A DNA stretch of 64,000 nucleotides from Flammeovirga sp. EKP202 (GCF_014534745.1 NZ_JACVVP010000026.1:1-64000); one strand, 5' to 3'. Positions 17,584 through 26,263 are shown, counted from the stretch's first letter. The notes: a model not told the origin generated them from the letters alone. Program-made: numbers and translations.

Positions 17584-18603
17584 TTAATCCAAATCAAAAA
17601 TTGCTATTCTATCTGCTTTTGTAGTACTCACCCAAAGTCTATTTCCAACCTCAATGGCTCCTGTACCTCCACCCATAGTGGCATAAATTGCACTTGGAAC
17701 TACGATTGAAGTTTCCATAGTTTCAGCATCAATTCTTGTAATGTTAAACGGTGTTGGAATATTACCACCTGTTTTTATCGCTTCACCCATGCTTGTTGCA
17801 AAAACCATTGGATCTGCTGTATGAACACCTGCCAACATTGATTTACCGTCAGCTGACCATCTAATATTATCAGGTATACCATCTACTTTAGCAAAATCAA
17901 CTACAGGCTTTTCATTACTTCTATCGATTCTGTAGATACCAAAATTAGTAGAAGCGGCGACATAAATTCTATTTCCATCAGGTGAAACTAATACGCCGTT
18001 AGGTGTAGAAATCTTTTCAGCACCTTCAAGATTAGACCAACCTTTTCCAGAATACCATAATCTAGTGCTTCCTACTGGACCTCCTTTTAACTGCATTTGA
18101 ATCGCTTCTTCAGGATCTTGAAGAGGACTTTGAGTTGATGTCACTACTAAACCGCCATCAGGAATATAGGCTACTGCATCTGGCCAAAAATCTTCTTGTG
18201 CTACAATGGCACCAATCCATGTAAAAGTAGGTGTATCACCTGAGTAATCTATTTCAAATGCTTCAACCGATTCACGTCCACCGTGATTACAAGCATATAA
18301 TGTAATTTTATTGTTTTCTTGTTTACCAAAACTAATTCCGTGAGGAGAGAATGTTTCCCAATCAGGAGCATTTGTTTCAGGATAAATATCAGAATCAGGA
18401 CGAATTGCAATCTTGTAAGAATCTACTTTATCACCCGTTTCCGTTTCTGAATCAAAAAGGTGTAGATAATTTTTAGTAATCACTTGATCTTCGGCTCCTG
18501 GCCCATAGGCTGTAATTCCTCCACCTACAATCCATTTTGTTCCAGGAATTAAAATCATATCCTCTACATTGTAAACTCCGATGATGTATTTTGCATTATT
18601 CAT
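17584..18603 (-). CDS. paraoxonase/SMP-30-like beta-propeller protein
   Basis: A 339-residue propeller related to arylesterase/SMP-30 lactonases. FSPHGISFGK (about 85-94) matches the metal-site strand of paraoxonases, TPNGVLVSPDGNRIYVAAST (about 198-217) is the classic SMP-30 blade, and NIRWSADGKSML (about 242-253) is another. No signal peptide is visible, so it should be cytoplasmic. The substrate is unknown; lactones or esters are likely for the family. Its neighbour on the same strand, 94 bp upstream, is an alpha/beta hydrolase, so the pair may degrade the same compound. Confidence 0.72.
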   Translation of the reverse strand: MNNAKYIIGVYNVEDMILIPGTKWIVGGGITAYGPGAEDQVITKNYLHLFDSETETGDKVDSYKIAIRPDSDIYPETNAPDWETFSPHGISFGKQENNKITLYACNHGGRESVEAFEIDYSGDTPTFTWIGAIVAQEDFWPDAVAYIPDGGLVVTSTQSPLQDPEEAIQMQLKGGPVGSTRLWYSGKGWSNLEGAEKISTPNGVLVSPDGNRIYVAASTNFGIYRIDRSNEKPVVDFAKVDGIPDNIRWSADGKSMLAGVHTADPMVFATSMGEAIKTGGNIPTPFNITRIDAETMETSIVVPSAIYATMGGGTGAIEVGNRLWVSTTKADRIAIFDLD

Positions 18604-18697
18604 TTTCTTATTTTTTTAGGAAGGTTTGGACATAGTGATCCCATTAAGGTTTATACCCAAACCTTTTCGTTGATATTTTATTAAAAGTGTATTGTGA

Positions 18698-19591
18698 TTA
18701 GATTCCTGTTGAAATGGCAATTTGTTTTGCTACGAAGTCAGGATCTTCGAAATTTGGAAAGTGACCTGCACCCTTCCATTGTACAAAGTCAGCATGCTCT
18801 ATGCGTTGAGCTAATTCTCTACCGATTTGGATGTTGGCAACTGGATCATCTTCCGCCCAAATGATACGCATTGGTTTAGTGTTTTCCATAGCACCAACCC
18901 AACGTTTGGCATGAACGTATCTTTCTCTCATATAAACAGATTGTGCTGCAAGGCGTAAATGTCCATCACGGTAACCCATTAACTCACCAATCATATTCAA
19001 TTTCTCTTGTGGAACAGGCTTTCTGATAATCCCTCTGATAATTTCAGGCATTTTCTTGTCGATTCCTTCCAAAGCTTTAATTCCTTCAAATAATCTTGTG
19101 TTATTTTGGAAAACATCCTGCTCAGGTGGCTCATTGGATACCCATTGTAAAATACTACCGTTTAAAAATGTATTTGATAAAATCTTAAAAGGTAATGTTC
19201 CGTCTATTGCTCTTGCAAGCAACTCTGTATGAATACTAGTACTTATATCGTGACTTACCACATGTACTTCTTTCAGTCCTAACTTTTGTATTAAGCCTAA
19301 AGCAATGTCAGCTTGTTGGAATAATGAGTAACTAAATGCCTCTGGTTTTTCACTTAATCCATATCCTACTAAGTCAAATGAAATAAGTCTACTTCTATCT
19401 TTTAATTGGTCTGCTGCTCCTTTCCAATCATGACTTGAAGATGGGTGACCATGTAATAGTAGAATTGGCGTTCCCTCTCCTACATCAAATGTAAAAATAG
19501 TTTTACCTTCAATTTGCATAAATTTCCCACTTTCTAACCATTCTTGAGTCATTGGAGAAAAGTTTTTAATTTCTTTTGAGCTTGGTTTCAT
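18698..19591 (-). CDS. alpha/beta hydrolase (epoxide hydrolase/haloalkane dehalogenase-like)
   Basis: Alpha/beta hydrolase fold of 297 residues from the ATG at 19591. The oxyanion motif LLHGHPSSSHDW (about 41-52) is followed by a nucleophile elbow reading VSHDIST (about 111-117). Asp in the nucleophile place points to the epoxide hydrolase/dehalogenase branch rather than a serine esterase. The elbow lacks the usual following Trp-Gly, which is odd. The catalytic acid is probably in WAEDDP (about 244-249) and the His in GAGHFPNFEDP (about 274-284). It precedes the propeller gene on the same strand. Confidence 0.8.
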   Translation of the reverse strand: MKPSSKEIKNFSPMTQEWLESGKFMQIEGKTIFTFDVGEGTPILLLHGHPSSSHDWKGAADQLKDRSRLISFDLVGYGLSEKPEAFSYSLFQQADIALGLIQKLGLKEVHVVSHDISTSIHTELLARAIDGTLPFKILSNTFLNGSILQWVSNEPPEQDVFQNNTRLFEGIKALEGIDKKMPEIIRGIIRKPVPQEKLNMIGELMGYRDGHLRLAAQSVYMRERYVHAKRWVGAMENTKPMRIIWAEDDPVANIQIGRELAQRIEHADFVQWKGAGHFPNFEDPDFVAKQIAISTGI

Positions 19592-19850
19592 AATACTTAT
19601 CTGTTTTAAATTTTGATATTTATTTATGTAAATCAAAGGACTTATTATTCTTTATTGTTATTCCCGATTGATTACATTACAAATATCATAGATGAAGGAA
19701 AAAAGTATTTACACAAAATCGTAAATAATTTACACGTTTTAATTTAAACATTAATAAAATAGACATAAACAGCTAAAATAAACTTATAATCATACATTAT
19801 ACATTGTTTAATACCATACATATAAGAAAAATTGATTCTATTTAATAGAA

Positions 19851-20297
19851 TCAATTCCTATATTTCACTAATGCTTTTACAACTCCAGTTCTTAAGGTAT
19901 AATCATAAGATGAAATGGGAAGTTCAATCTCTCCTATTATTTCAGTTAGTTTTCTATAAATTTCATCAAGGTCTTTATAATGTTCTAATACAATCTTTAC
20001 ATTGATATTTAATTCCTTACTCCATTCCAGAATATCTTCTGTATCAGAATATAATTCTAGAGCGTATAAAACAAGAAACCAATTGATCAATTGATTATTG
20101 TCAGAGAAATCACCGTACTCATCATCTATCAATAGTTTAAAGTCAAAGTCATCCACCTTTACATCTACATAATATAAGTCTTTTCTGAATTTCTCTTTAT
20201 TCTTTATGATAGAGATAGAATGGTGCTTAAAAGTTTCCTTCAACTTTTCTATTTCTGTATATTCTTTACTGCCCTTCATTTGAATTAATGACATCAA
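19851..20297 (-). CDS. hypothetical protein, overlaps the upstream lipoprotein gene
   Basis: I do not recognise it. The product has 148 residues, is acidic and helical, and has no signal peptide or membrane segment. The middle (FDFKLLIDDEYGDFSDNNQL, about 53-72) is followed by a helix rich in Trp and Tyr. Its start lies 32 bp inside the end of the lipoprotein gene, with tandem ATGs, so translation is probably coupled. The size, charge and overlap recall small intracellular partner or immunity-type proteins, but nothing proves this. Confidence 0.6.
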   Translation of the reverse strand: MMSLIQMKGSKEYTEIEKLKETFKHHSISIIKNKEKFRKDLYYVDVKVDDFDFKLLIDDEYGDFSDNNQLINWFLVLYALELYSDTEDILEWSKELNINVKIVLEHYKDLDEIYRKLTEIIGEIELPISSYDYTLRTGVVKALVKYRN

Positions 20298-21441
20298 GGC
20301 CTTTTCTATCTTTCTCCATCATTAATGGATTGGATTGAAAACTTAGCACCCATTTTTTATTGATAAATTGTAAATTAATAAGAGGAAAGTTATCATCCAC
20401 TTCTTCTATTTCTCCAGAATGTTCATTGATATAATAGCTTTGCTTCAAACTAATAGAAATAAGGTCTTCTTCAACATTCATGTTGGTAATTTTATACACA
20501 TATTCCCCATGATCTTCAACATAAAAAACGGGGTAATCAGAGTAAATCAAATCTCTTAGCTTAAAATTATTTTTGTAAGGGATAAAATAGCAATCATATT
20601 CAAGGAGGCCTAAATCATTTACATAATGATCCTTCTTAATTTTATTTACAGGTCTAAAAATATTATCTACCACTCCTTTGTCTCTTGTTAAAACCTTAAT
20701 ATCACTTAGTAGCAACTCCATCTTATTAGCATTCAATTCATTTGAAAGAGCACTATAATATTTCTGATATAAAAATTGGTAAATATCAAGAGCTGAGTCT
20801 TCATTCATCACTACACCATTATCTGCATTAAACTTTTGAGTTCGAGCAGCACCTTGCTCTATTACACCTGACGGATTTATTATCAAAATGTCATGCTGAA
20901 TTTTTTGAAAAGGTATTACTCCATCACCATCTTCCGGTTCTGTCATTCCAAAGATTTCATATGATGCTTTAATTTCATTACTTTCTTCTAAATAACTAAA
21001 ATCATAAACTTTGATTGACGAATAAGCAGATTTTCCATAAGTGGTTAATACAGATTGATTAGATGTATTTATTTCATCTAAGATAAAGATTTCATCTTCC
21101 CCTCCAAGAAAAGAGTAATATTTGACTTCTCCTTGATCTTCAATAATGGCTAGTACGCCATTTTTATCTAAAAACTCAGTAGGAAATTCTATAAGTTTTA
21201 AGATTTTGTCAGGTGAACCGCCAAAAGCATCATACCATACCCCATTGATATTTTCTTCCCAAGTATACCTTGGGTTAAATTCAATTTTCTTTAATGGAAA
21301 CATCTTTGTTTCTCCTGTATGAATTGTGTTTTTCTCTTTTTTGATAAATGAGTTTTGGTCTACTTCTTTTTTATTGGTGTGTTGTTGAGAATTACATCCA
21401 AGTATTATTGATGTAATTAGGAATAGCAATGTAAATTTCAT
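20266..21441 (-). CDS. hypothetical lipoprotein
   Basis: 391 residues with a lipoprotein signal (MKFTLLFLITSIILGC, Cys at 16) and a low-complexity polar linker. The body is beta-rich with repeated acidic-aromatic strands (IEDQGEVKYYSFLGGEDEIF, about 100-119; VEDHGEYVYKITNMN later), possibly two similar modules. I do not recognise the family. The protein is probably anchored at the cell envelope. It overlaps the next gene by 32 bp. Confidence 0.6.
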   Translation of the reverse strand: MKFTLLFLITSIILGCNSQQHTNKKEVDQNSFIKKEKNTIHTGETKMFPLKKIEFNPRYTWEENINGVWYDAFGGSPDKILKLIEFPTEFLDKNGVLAIIEDQGEVKYYSFLGGEDEIFILDEINTSNQSVLTTYGKSAYSSIKVYDFSYLEESNEIKASYEIFGMTEPEDGDGVIPFQKIQHDILIINPSGVIEQGAARTQKFNADNGVVMNEDSALDIYQFLYQKYYSALSNELNANKMELLLSDIKVLTRDKGVVDNIFRPVNKIKKDHYVNDLGLLEYDCYFIPYKNNFKLRDLIYSDYPVFYVEDHGEYVYKITNMNVEEDLISISLKQSYYINEHSGEIEEVDDNFPLINLQFINKKWVLSFQSNPLMMEKDRKGLDVINSNEGQ

Positions 21442-21598
21442 TAATGGTCTTATTTAGGTATTAGTATTAAGTTACTAACTAAAGAACTAAACGCCAAAAT
21501 GAATAGGTAGTAAAAAGAATAATTAATATAATAAAGTTGAAGTTTTAGAAGAATTAAAAAGAGTAAGTATCAAGCATTAGTTAACACCCACTTCTTAC

Positions 21599-21636
21599 GT
21601 ACCATGACATAAGTTATAAGACTTTTATCATGGTAC
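21599..21636. repeat. inverted repeat downstream of the SLATT gene
   Basis: GTACCATGA (21599-21607) pairs with TCATGGTAC (21628-21636), and the stem can extend inward through ATAAGT/ACTTTTAT. There is no T run, so it is either an mRNA-end hairpin for the SLATT gene or an operator for the lipoprotein gene, which starts 158 bp away. Confidence 0.45.
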
Positions 21637-21655
21637 TTACTATAAATGTTACAGT

Positions 21656-22126
21656 TTATTCTTTCGATGCAGTCGCATCTACATTTTCCATTCTTAATGA
21701 TTTCCAATTTGAATTACCATTATGCATCACTTCCTGAAATTCATTAAATATAGTATCAAGAGCCTTGTCATTATTCCGTTCCTGCTCATCCATCATTTTC
21801 ATTTTCAACTGAATGGCACGTAATTGATTTCTTGATTCACCATAGTTGATCCAAAGTTGTTTATGATTATAAAAACCATCCCAAGCTGCTAAAACAGTTG
21901 TTACTCCACTCAATAGAAGGGTAAGTATTTTTGTGTGTAGTTGATATTTCAATGGAACATCATTTGACACTGCCACTAGAATGGTTATTAATGCGGATGC
22001 GATGGCAATTCCAAGATAAATTCTAAATGATTTTAGTTTATTTTCTTGACTACGGTAAGAAGCTCTATCTGCAATTGCAGAAATTTCATCAAATAAAACA
22101 TCGTATTTTGCTTTTGTAGTACTCAT
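21656..22126 (-). CDS. SLATT/DUF4231-type two-helix membrane protein
   Basis: 156 residues. The order SYRSQENKLKSFRIYLGIAI, a first helix (about 33-52), a second helix (about 67-85), then GFYNHKQLWINYGESRNQLR (about 85-104) and a charged helical tail is the SLATT/DUF4231 pattern. SLATT proteins are predicted pore-formers coupled to nucleotide or stress sensors in bacterial conflict systems. Here no sensor, cyclase or nuclease partner is adjacent, and hairpins isolate the gene on both sides. A housekeeping role is equally possible. Confidence 0.65.
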   Translation of the reverse strand: MSTTKAKYDVLFDEISAIADRASYRSQENKLKSFRIYLGIAIASALITILVAVSNDVPLKYQLHTKILTLLLSGVTTVLAAWDGFYNHKQLWINYGESRNQLRAIQLKMKMMDEQERNNDKALDTIFNEFQEVMHNGNSNWKSLRMENVDATASKE

Positions 22127-22168
22127 TGTTTAGTTCAAATATGAAAAAATTGAAGTTTAAACCTTAAA

Positions 22169-22203
22169 TACCAGTACAAAAAAGTATTTCTTTTGTACTG
22201 GTA
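22169..22203 (-). terminator. strong hairpin at the end of the electron-transfer cluster
   Basis: A 13-bp perfect stem TACCAGTACAAAA (22169-22181) / TTTTGTACTGGTA (22191-22203) with a 9-nt loop, 64 bp after the cytochrome c stop codon. It separates that cluster from the SLATT gene. The T content after the stem is modest. Confidence 0.55.
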
Positions 22204-22266
22204 CCTATTATTGATCAATTTACATAATCGAACTTTAAATAACACTCCTATTGTGAAATTTGAAGG

Positions 22267-22968
22267 TTAATTCTTTTTATTCAATTCCTCTTCCGTTGTA
22301 GCATAATATTTTTTCTCTTCTGCATAAGGTGAATTACCTCCAGCAAAATAAGCCTTGATCTCTTGTACAGGAATGGTATCCTTCAGGGATTCAGCAGCAT
22401 GAAAAATATGGTTTCCATGAAAATCATGACATTGTAGACATGTATTCCATCTTTTTTGACCAATCAATTCTTTATGAGATACTTCTAGAGGATCATTTTT
22501 CATCTCAGTATCTTCATGGCAAGATTGACAATAACCAATATTGGTTTGAGTAATACGAACTCCATTGTGTTCTTGATGACACGATTCACATTCAGTTACA
22601 CCAATGTCTTTTCGAGCCTGAGCAAAACGAGGCTCTTCAAAACGATGCAATGGATGCCTATCGTTTGCTCTATCATGACAATCCAAACATTTTTGATTAT
22701 CAACATTTTGAGTCCCAAAATCTGCTTCAGTTCTTCTAAGACCTACAGTATGCATAAAATTTGCCTGTGCTTGCTGGAATACATTACCTTTAGCAGGTGT
22801 ATGACAAGTTTCGCACTGAAGGTTTTCATGTCCTGTATTAAGAGGTCCTTTAGAAAGGAAATCATCATTTTGTGGAAGAGAAAGTGTTACATAGGTAATA
22901 GCAGAGATAAATATACCTGTACACATCCCTATAAATTGTCTCTTTCTTTTTCTACTTATTTTAAACAT
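22267..22968 (-). CDS. membrane-anchored pentaheme c-type cytochrome
   Basis: Periplasmic electron carrier. The ATG at 22968 gives a basic N-terminus and one membrane anchor (about 13-33). Five c-heme motifs follow: CETCH, CLDCH, CESCH, CQSCH and CLQCH. The spacing, with distal His residues around them, is like small multiheme cytochromes of the NapC/NirT-to-octaheme superfamily, but I cannot assign a subfamily. It is the last gene of a minus-strand cluster with a flavin reductase, a b-type-like membrane protein and another heme protein, so it probably takes electrons from, or passes them to, these partners. Confidence 0.85.
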   Translation of the reverse strand: MFKISRKRKRQFIGMCTGIFISAITYVTLSLPQNDDFLSKGPLNTGHENLQCETCHTPAKGNVFQQAQANFMHTVGLRRTEADFGTQNVDNQKCLDCHDRANDRHPLHRFEEPRFAQARKDIGVTECESCHQEHNGVRITQTNIGYCQSCHEDTEMKNDPLEVSHKELIGQKRWNTCLQCHDFHGNHIFHAAESLKDTIPVQEIKAYFAGGNSPYAEEKKYYATTEEELNKKN

Positions 22969-22997
22969 TTGTTGATGCTTTAAAGTTTTTTGGGAGA

Positions 22998-23072
22998 GAA
23001 TCAAATGCTACTAGGTTAACTTTTGCTAACTCCCATAACGCATTGTGAAAACCATTCATGTAGCATTGATTC
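22998..23072 (-). repeat. long-range inverted repeat before the cytochrome c gene
   Basis: GAATCAAATGCTAC (22998-23011) and GTAGCATTGATTC (23060-23072) are complementary apart from one bulged base. The 48-nt loop carries a smaller GTTAAC/GCTAAC stem. It fills the spacer between the reductase and cytochrome genes. Confidence 0.5.
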
Positions 23073-23115
23073 AAAGATCTTTCTTTTGTTGTCTGTAAAG
23101 TGATAATCGAAGAGA

Positions 23116-24174
23116 TTATGCATACTCAATCACCACATTGTTAGTGACCGGATTACAGATACAAGGTAGTATGTACCCTTCCTCTACTTCTTTTGGAGTG
23201 AGTACATGGCCTTTTCGCATAAATACTTCACCAGATGTGACTTTTGCTTTACAACTTCCGCAAATCCCATCCATACATACGTAAGGCAATTTAATTTTCT
23301 CATCCAATGCTGCCTCTAAGATATTATTCTTGGCAGGAACAGTAAATTGGTAAGATTTCTCTTTGTGTTTGATTTTAATTTCTCTGTTTTCCAGAAATGC
23401 ACCTTGCTGTTGGATTTCCTGAGCAGAAGGTGGTGGAGCAGAAAAACGTTCAATATGAATATATTTTTCAGGTACTAGACTTAATTTCAATCCTTCTTCC
23501 GCTTCATTCATCATTCCAGATGGACCGCAAATAAAATATTCTGTTTCTTCAACGGGCCACTTAGGGACTTTTTCTAAATAAATTGGAACTTGACTTCTCT
23601 CTACTCTTCCCTTGTAGCAATCGCTAAAATCACCAGGTTTCTCAAGGATATGAATTAAGTTTAAGCGCTCTGGAAATTCGTTTTTTATATTCGCTAAGAG
23701 TTCATTAAAAATAATTGATTCAATATCTCTGTTTCCATAAAATAGAGAAACGATACTCTTAGGTTCTTTATATAAAGTTGATTTTAGAATAGAAAATAAA
23801 GGTGTAATACCACTACCAGCTCCAAAAAGAACAATATGTCTCTTTTTATTAGGATCAGGCTGCATTGTGAATTCACCCATTGGGTAAAGTACTTTTATTT
23901 TATCTCCTTTCTTTACAGAATCGAAAAGGAAATTAGATACTTTACCATCTTTAATTCTCTTTACAGTAACACTAATGGTTTGATCTACTTTGGGGGCACT
24001 GTTTAGAGAATAACAACGTCTAAGCACTTTATCATCAACATTGACCAATAGTGTCAGAAATTGTCCTGGAGTATATTTTATTTTTTTGAAAAAAGGCTGT
24101 TTGAAATGTATACTGATCGCATCATTCGTTTCCTTGATGACATCTGTAACTTTTAGCGTTTTAATTTTTTCCAT
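23116..24174 (-). CDS. flavin/2Fe-2S oxidoreductase (PaaE/HCP-reductase-like)
   Basis: NAD(P)H-dependent electron-transfer protein of 352 residues with three domains in order. The FAD domain has RRCYSLNSAP (about 52-61), the NAD(P) domain has GAGSGITPLFS (about 119-129), and the C-terminal plant-type ferredoxin domain has C300-x4-C305-x2-C308-x29-C338 as 2Fe-2S ligands. This layout is shared by PaaE, Hmp-like and hybrid-cluster-protein reductases. No Hcp gene is nearby. A cytosolic role feeding electrons to the 4-TM membrane protein, whose gene lies 18 bp upstream, is the simplest reading. Confidence 0.88.
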   Translation of the reverse strand: MEKIKTLKVTDVIKETNDAISIHFKQPFFKKIKYTPGQFLTLLVNVDDKVLRRCYSLNSAPKVDQTISVTVKRIKDGKVSNFLFDSVKKGDKIKVLYPMGEFTMQPDPNKKRHIVLFGAGSGITPLFSILKSTLYKEPKSIVSLFYGNRDIESIIFNELLANIKNEFPERLNLIHILEKPGDFSDCYKGRVERSQVPIYLEKVPKWPVEETEYFICGPSGMMNEAEEGLKLSLVPEKYIHIERFSAPPPSAQEIQQQGAFLENREIKIKHKEKSYQFTVPAKNNILEAALDEKIKLPYVCMDGICGSCKAKVTSGEVFMRKGHVLTPKEVEEGYILPCICNPVTNNVVIEYA

Positions 24175-24192
24175 GGGAGTTGATTTTAAGGT

Positions 24193-24669
24193 TTATTCGT
24201 AAAAGAAAACGACCCAAATGTGATAGAACGTAAGAGATGTGATAAATACTGATAGCGAAACATGAACAATCATCCAACCTTGAAAGAACAATTGAGACTT
24301 ACTTCTGATGACATCAAAGTTGAACATTCCCATGATAAAATTACTGAAGAATGTGATACTCAATACTAATAAATAGGCAAACCCTAATTCCATAGAATGA
24401 ACATAAAATATCAATGGAGTAAATGCCCCTAACCAATTATGTATTTTATGAAATACAATAGATTTATCTTCCCACCTTGGTACACTTCTTACTAAACTCA
24501 AGGTCCATTGGAATAGGATCACTAATAGCACACCCAATCCTGACCATCTCCTATACATTTGCTCTTCTTGTAGTTCATATAATGCTTCCCATCTTAATTC
24601 AAAAACATCTTGAATTACAAATAGAGCAAATAGAAAAGAGCCAATATATATAAACTTTAATTTATGCAT
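24193..24669 (-). CDS. four-helix membrane protein, cytochrome b-like
   Basis: 158 residues with four hydrophobic helices (about 5-20, 45-62, 78-108, 127-155). Histidines sit in facing helices: FHKIHNWLG (about 73-81) with FYVHSMELG (about 88-96), and VHVSLSV with FYHIWVVFF near the end. This arrangement can bind b-type heme, as in ferric-reductase-like or small cytochrome b proteins; heme binding is inferred. It is followed 18 bp later by the flavin/2Fe-2S reductase gene, which fits a cytosol-to-periplasm electron conduit ending on the pentaheme cytochrome. Confidence 0.65.
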   Translation of the reverse strand: MHKLKFIYIGSFLFALFVIQDVFELRWEALYELQEEQMYRRWSGLGVLLVILFQWTLSLVRSVPRWEDKSIVFHKIHNWLGAFTPLIFYVHSMELGFAYLLVLSITFFSNFIMGMFNFDVIRSKSQLFFQGWMIVHVSLSVFITSLTFYHIWVVFFYE

Positions 24670-24689
24670 AACTGAATTAATTAAATGTA

Positions 24690-24771
24690 GACTCCCCTCA
24701 AAAGATGAAAAGTAGATTTTAAAATAGATATACGTATTTTGTCAAAAAAATATGAAACCTAGAGGGGAGTC
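24690..24771 (-). repeat. long-range inverted repeat before the 4-TM gene
   Basis: Perfect 10-bp arms GACTCCCCTC (24690-24699) / GAGGGGAGTC (24762-24771), separated by 62 AT-rich bases, in the leader between the DUF3365 and 4-TM genes. The arms are the most GC-rich bases of the spacer. Confidence 0.55.
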
Positions 24772-24808
24772 GCACAACAACAGGTAATTTTAGTACTAAG
24801 ACTTTATA

Positions 24809-25636
24809 TTATAATTTCAGAATACCACTTAAAGTTTCTTCAGAAGTTAATAAACCAACACTATCCAAGAAAATATTTGGACTTGGTAATTGGTAACCTC
24901 CTGAAGGCCATTCTTCACCAACTACTGGTATATCACTTTCTTTGAATGTTTTTGTCTTGTCAATGTATTTTTGGAAAGTATTTGCAGCACCATTTCTGTA
25001 GGCCATGATCATACCTTCTAATTCTTCAAAACTTACAGAATCTTCAGGGTAAGTCCATGTTGTAGCTCCTTGAATATCACCCAATACCCAATCGGCTTTT
25101 GTCGTTTCAGGGTGTTTATTGTGGCAGCTTACACAAGCACCTGCAGATGCAAAATCAGGGAACATTGCAGTATACAACTTGTTTTCAGCATCGTAGAAGA
25201 ACTTAGGTTGCTCATCTTTTCTCATTTCAGCAAAAAGTTCAGCTTGCTTACCTTTGAATTTATTGGATTTTCTGATTGGGAAATCAGAACCTAGGAATAA
25301 CCCTAATGGCACCTCTCCTTTTTTACGAATATCACCGGCAATTCCTCTTAAGAATAATGCAGGTAGTGGACCCGCCTCAATGTGATCTTTTTCCCAATCC
25401 TCGTCAAATTTCAAACCTTTCTTTTTACCTGCACCCACAATGGCTTTAGTGTAAAGTGTTCTAGCTACATCGTTTTCTTTTGAAACAATCGTAAAAGCTT
25501 CTTCTATAGAATATTTTTTATTCGATACTTGTGCAGTTGAATCTTCTGGTAGTGGTTGACAATTGTAAAAACCGATTGTGGTCAATGATAGCAGAATATA
25601 ACTTCGAAGTTGATTAAATTTGCAGAAAGTTTTCAT
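24809..25636 (-). CDS. DUF3365 (Tll0287-like) c-heme protein
   Basis: Exported heme protein of 275 residues. The N-terminal signal ends near GFYNC, lipobox-like but imperfect. The DUF3365 fold is recognised from ARTLYTKAIVGAGKKKGLKF, GDIRKKGEVPLG and the block ending in ACVSCHNKHPET with one CxxCH heme motif (about 170-174). Tll0287-type domains are heme redox or gas sensors of PAS-like shape. It lies between the globin and membrane-protein genes of this cluster, so a redox or NO/O2-sensing role on the periplasmic side is plausible but unproven. Confidence 0.78.
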   Translation of the reverse strand: MKTFCKFNQLRSYILLSLTTIGFYNCQPLPEDSTAQVSNKKYSIEEAFTIVSKENDVARTLYTKAIVGAGKKKGLKFDEDWEKDHIEAGPLPALFLRGIAGDIRKKGEVPLGLFLGSDFPIRKSNKFKGKQAELFAEMRKDEQPKFFYDAENKLYTAMFPDFASAGACVSCHNKHPETTKADWVLGDIQGATTWTYPEDSVSFEELEGMIMAYRNGAANTFQKYIDKTKTFKESDIPVVGEEWPSGGYQLPSPNIFLDSVGLLTSEETLSGILKL

Positions 25637-25691
25637 GAATCTATTGTTTGGTGTTAAAATGTTTAATGTTTTTTGGGAGTTGTTGTAGGGA

Positions 25692-25752
25692 GTAATAGTA
25701 GCAAAGGAGCCATGGCGAATGAACCCCTCTGCTATGGAACTATATTACTCAA
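25692..25752 (-). repeat. hairpin-forming inverted repeat between globin and DUF3365 genes
   Basis: Outer arms GAGTAAT (25692-25698) / ATTACTC (25746-25752) enclose a second near-match, TAGCAAAGG / CCTCTGCTA, giving a long imperfect stem around a central loop. It occupies most of the 150-bp spacer. Confidence 0.45.
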
Positions 25753-25786
25753 GAAAAGAGATTTTCAATTTTAATCGTAGAGGTCA

Positions 25787-26263
25787 TTATTCTACAGGTT
25801 CTACAGTAGCAGCAGCCTCTTTCATTGTTGTAGCTAATACAACGTATACAGTAGTCCAAGCATCCTTCACCTCGTCATTCCAGTTTTCACCTAAACCTGT
25901 CTCTAATGTATACAACAATGCAGCTGCAACTGTATCATAATGAGAATCTTCTACATTATAACCTACGTGTCTTTTACCTAGGTCTTGAACGACTGGAACT
26001 AATGCACCTAAGTCATTCAAACCATTCACTGCCGCAGCTAACATAGCCATCAGCTTTCTACCTTGTTCCGCCATATCAGACGTAAACATTGATTTTAGAG
26101 AAGGGTCTAGTTCAAACAATTTTGCATAGAAGATCTCTGCAGCTTTGTCGGCGATCGGTGCCACCATTGCAAATGTACTTTGCACTAACTCAATTTGTTT
26201 TGCGGATACCGGTCCTTCTTCTTTTTTTGTCTTTTTACCGAAAAGTGATTTTAAAAAACCCAT
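25787..26263 (-). CDS. single-domain globin
   Basis: Bacterial globin of 158 residues, similar to the globin part of flavohemoglobins. AKQIELVQSTFAMVAP opens helix A, FYAKLFELDPSLKSMF (about 44-59) is the B-C-D region with the conserved Phe, and the proximal heme His is in LGKRHVGYNV (about 98-107). The N-terminal extension of about 20 residues is lysine-rich (SLFGKKTKKEE). There is no reductase domain, but a flavin/2Fe-2S reductase is encoded three genes downstream. The ATG at 26263 replaces an earlier TTG. It begins 6 bp after the hemA stop, so both are surely one transcript. Confidence 0.88.
   Translation of the reverse strand: MGFLKSLFGKKTKKEEGPVSAKQIELVQSTFAMVAPIADKAAEIFYAKLFELDPSLKSMFTSDMAEQGRKLMAMLAAAVNGLNDLGALVPVVQDLGKRHVGYNVEDSHYDTVAAALLYTLETGLGENWNDEVKDAWTTVYVVLATTMKEAAATVEPVE

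Noticed and set aside
22516-22983. Plus-strand 155-codon Cys/Ser-rich frame opposite the pentaheme cytochrome
   Set aside because: It mirrors the CxxCH-rich coding strand; no signal, domain or promoter supports it.
25719-25940. Plus-strand frame opposite the globin gene
   Set aside because: It is antisense to the globin coding region, and its composition follows from the globin codons.
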